From JADDRA01 sp038233555 (lineage in GTDB: Bacteria; Actinomycetota; Acidimicrobiia; Acidimicrobiales; CADCSY01): 7,258 nt of DNA. Shown here one piece after another: positions 6,241 to 7,258 of this stretch; the stretch's first letter is position 1, and every line of letters begins with the position of its first letter. The notes under the pieces are model-generated. The model was not told the origin of the DNA. It searched no databases and was given only the letters and a program-made list of their open reading frames with translations. The position numbers and the translations under genes are program-made. The stretch lies in NCBI GenBank assembly GCA_038233555.1, contig JBBSLT010000128.1, forward strand, positions 1-7,258. The letters are read 5' to 3'.

Positions 6241-7258
6241 GTGGACGACGTCGCCATCGAGGCCGAAGAGGTAGCCACCAAAGAGTTCTCCGTCGGGTTC
6301 CGTGGCTACAGCCAGCACGATGTGCGGGCTTACCTCGCCCAGGTGGCCGCCGAGCTGGCGGCGACGAGGGAGCGGGAGCGGCTGCAACACGAGCGCCTGG
6401 TGGCCGCCGAGGCCCGCGCTGCATCGCGGCCGCTGAGCGACGAGGAGATCGAGGTCGCGCTTGGTCGGGAGGCGGGTCGGGTGCTGCAGGCGGCGCGGGA
6501 GGCGGCGGTCGAGATCCGGTCACGAGCCGAGGACCAGGTGGCTCGTCTGGTCCGAGATGCCAGTGGCGAGGGCAGCCGAGCTCAGCAGGAGGCGGAGTCG
6601 CTGCTGGTCCGGCGTACCGAGGAGGCGGAGAAGGCGGCGGCGGAAATCATCGCCGGAGCCGAGGCGCAGGCTGCCGAGGAGATCGACGAGGCCAAGGCCG
6701 AGGGCCGGGAGATGGTGACCGAAGCCCAGGCCGTGCGCGAGCGGGTGTTGAAGGACCTGGCCCGGCGCCGGCGGGTGGCCCACCAGCAGTTGGAGCAACT
6801 GCGGGCGGGGCGGGAGCGGCTGTTGGAGGCGTACCGGGTGGTGCGGGCCACCCTCGACGAGGCGACGAGGGAGCTGACCGTGGCCGAGGTCGAGGCTCGG
6901 GCGGCGGCGGAGCGGGCGGCTCTGCGGGCGGCGTCTCTTCCGGAGACGACGGTGGAGGAGCTCGAAGCCGAGTTCGCCGGCGCTCGCGACATCGGGCTGG
7001 CGTCGGTTCCCACCGCCCGCTTCATGGGTGTGGGCCAGAGCCACGGCCGGAACGGATCGGTGTTCGAACCCGGGCCCGAGCCCCTCGTCGAGATCGAGCC
7101 CCCCGTGGAGATCGAGTCCCCCGTCGAGCCGGAGCCAGGGGTCGCCGTCGAGCCGGAGCCGGAGCCAGAGGTCGCCGTCGAACCCGCGCCCGAGGTCGCC
7201 GTCGAACCCGCGCCCGAGGTCGCCGTCGAACCCGCGCCCGAGGTCGCCGTCGAACCCG
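6241..7258 (+). CDS. DivIVA-domain coiled-coil protein with C-terminal repeat tract (partial, runs off the window)
   Basis: The frame is open from GTG 6241 to the window end (339 codons and still open). Residues ~14-40 carry a DivIVA N-terminal signature: EFSVGFRGYSQHDVRAYLAQV matches the F..RGY...DV..YL pattern of the lipid-binding DivIVA/Wag31/SepIVA group. A very long Ala/Glu/Arg coiled coil spans ~40-232, including a basic stretch (KDLARRRRVAHQQLEQLRAG, 171-190). A short segment (~233-275) follows, then a low-complexity Glu/Pro/Val tail from ~280. DivIVA proteins assemble at curved membrane and at poles or septa, and scaffold growth and division factors; this role is inferred by family. 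The basic patch between coils might contact nucleic acid or lipid (speculation). Start choice: the domain begins at once after GTG 6241, and the promoter is spaced for it. A TTG at 6232 is in frame but falls on the -10 box. It has its own promoter 48 bp after the FecR-like gene. The tail length is unknown because the window ends inside it. Confidence 0.85.
   Translation, partial: MDDVAIEAEEVATKEFSVGFRGYSQHDVRAYLAQVAAELAATRERERLQHERLVAAEARAASRPLSDEEIEVALGREAGRVLQAAREAAVEIRSRAEDQVARLVRDASGEGSRAQQEAESLLVRRTEEAEKAAAEIIAGAEAQAAEEIDEAKAEGREMVTEAQAVRERVLKDLARRRRVAHQQLEQLRAGRERLLEAYRVVRATLDEATRELTVAEVEARAAAERAALRAASLPETTVEELEAEFAGARDIGLASVPTARFMGVGQSHGRNGSVFEPGPEPLVEIEPPVEIESPVEPEPGVAVEPEPEPEVAVEPAPEVAVEPAPEVAVEPAPEVAVEP
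7087..7140. repeat. Degenerate 18-bp repeats in the DivIVA-domain gene
   Basis: Three 18-bp units (7087-7104, 7105-7122, 7123-7140) encode VEIEPP, VEIESP and VEPEPG. They have diverged from each other and lead into the longer repeats downstream. They look like an older phase of expansion of the same Glu/Pro/Val tail. Confidence 0.65.
7141..7258. repeat. Perfect 24-bp tandem repeats (VAVEPAPE) cut by the window end
   Basis: A diverged 30-bp unit (7141-7170, VAVEPEPEPE) is followed by three identical 24-bp copies (7171-7194, 7195-7218, 7219-7242) and 16 identical bases of a fourth (7243-7258). Each encodes VAVEPAPE in frame. Full identity, including synonymous positions, points to recent expansion, so copy number probably varies between strains. 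The array continues beyond the window. Confidence 0.93.

Noticed and set aside
5837..6523. Minus-strand open frame of 228 codons across the FecR/DivIVA junction
   Set aside because: Pro/Arg/Ala-rich shadow, antisense to the Pro-rich linker and to the DivIVA domain start.
6520..7044. Minus-strand open frame opposite the DivIVA coiled coil
   Set aside because: Leu/Arg/His-rich shadow of Glu/Ala/Arg coiled-coil codons. The plus frame has a recognisable domain, promoter and start.
7141..7258. CRISPR-like array
   Set aside because: The 24-bp units are directly adjacent with no spacers and are in frame within a coding sequence.

Overview
The window is very GC-rich, protein-dense bacterial DNA. 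Four features point to Actinomycetota: a membrane-anchored PDZ-Lon (YlbL-type) protease, a DivIVA-domain coiled-coil protein, GTG starts, and a TANNNT promoter placed for a leaderless mRNA. The gene content and low-complexity Pro/Ala/Glu linkers would fit an Acidimicrobiia-like lineage. That placement is inference, because no marker gene is present.

Layout. On the minus strand (1113 to 17) lies a two-gene unit: a small membrane protein with a hydrophobic segment at each end, then a HEAT-repeat protein. They are joined by a TGATG stop/start overlap. The HEAT gene ends inside a perfect 14-bp tandem duplication at the window edge. The second copy carries another TGATG, so a further gene may start there and run off the window.

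Diverging from this unit on the plus strand is the PDZ/S16 protease gene (1106-2203). Its best start overlaps the start of the minus-strand gene by about 8 bp. An 81-bp gap follows, with a short hairpin and a possible 8-codon leader ORF. Next come a large sensor histidine kinase (2285-4942) and a FecR-domain secreted or membrane-anchored protein (4939-6192), which overlap by ATGA and are surely co-translated. A short hairpin sits on the FecR-like gene's stop codon. It is followed by a likely promoter and a DivIVA-domain gene starting at GTG 6241. That gene is still open at the window end, inside perfect 24-bp tandem repeats encoding VAVEPAPE.

How the genes may work together. The plus-strand genes all act at the cell envelope: an S16 protease anchored at the membrane, a kinase with a large predicted extracytoplasmic sensor, a FecR-like exported protein, and a polar or septal scaffold protein. 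No response regulator and no ECF sigma factor is visible, so the kinase's partner must be encoded elsewhere. The tight coupling of the kinase with the FecR-like protein suggests one envelope-sensing module (inference). I found no RNA genes, CRISPR array, insertion sequence or defence system. The most notable points are the kinase/FecR pair, the DivIVA repeat tract, the end duplication, and the unusual gene-start junctions.
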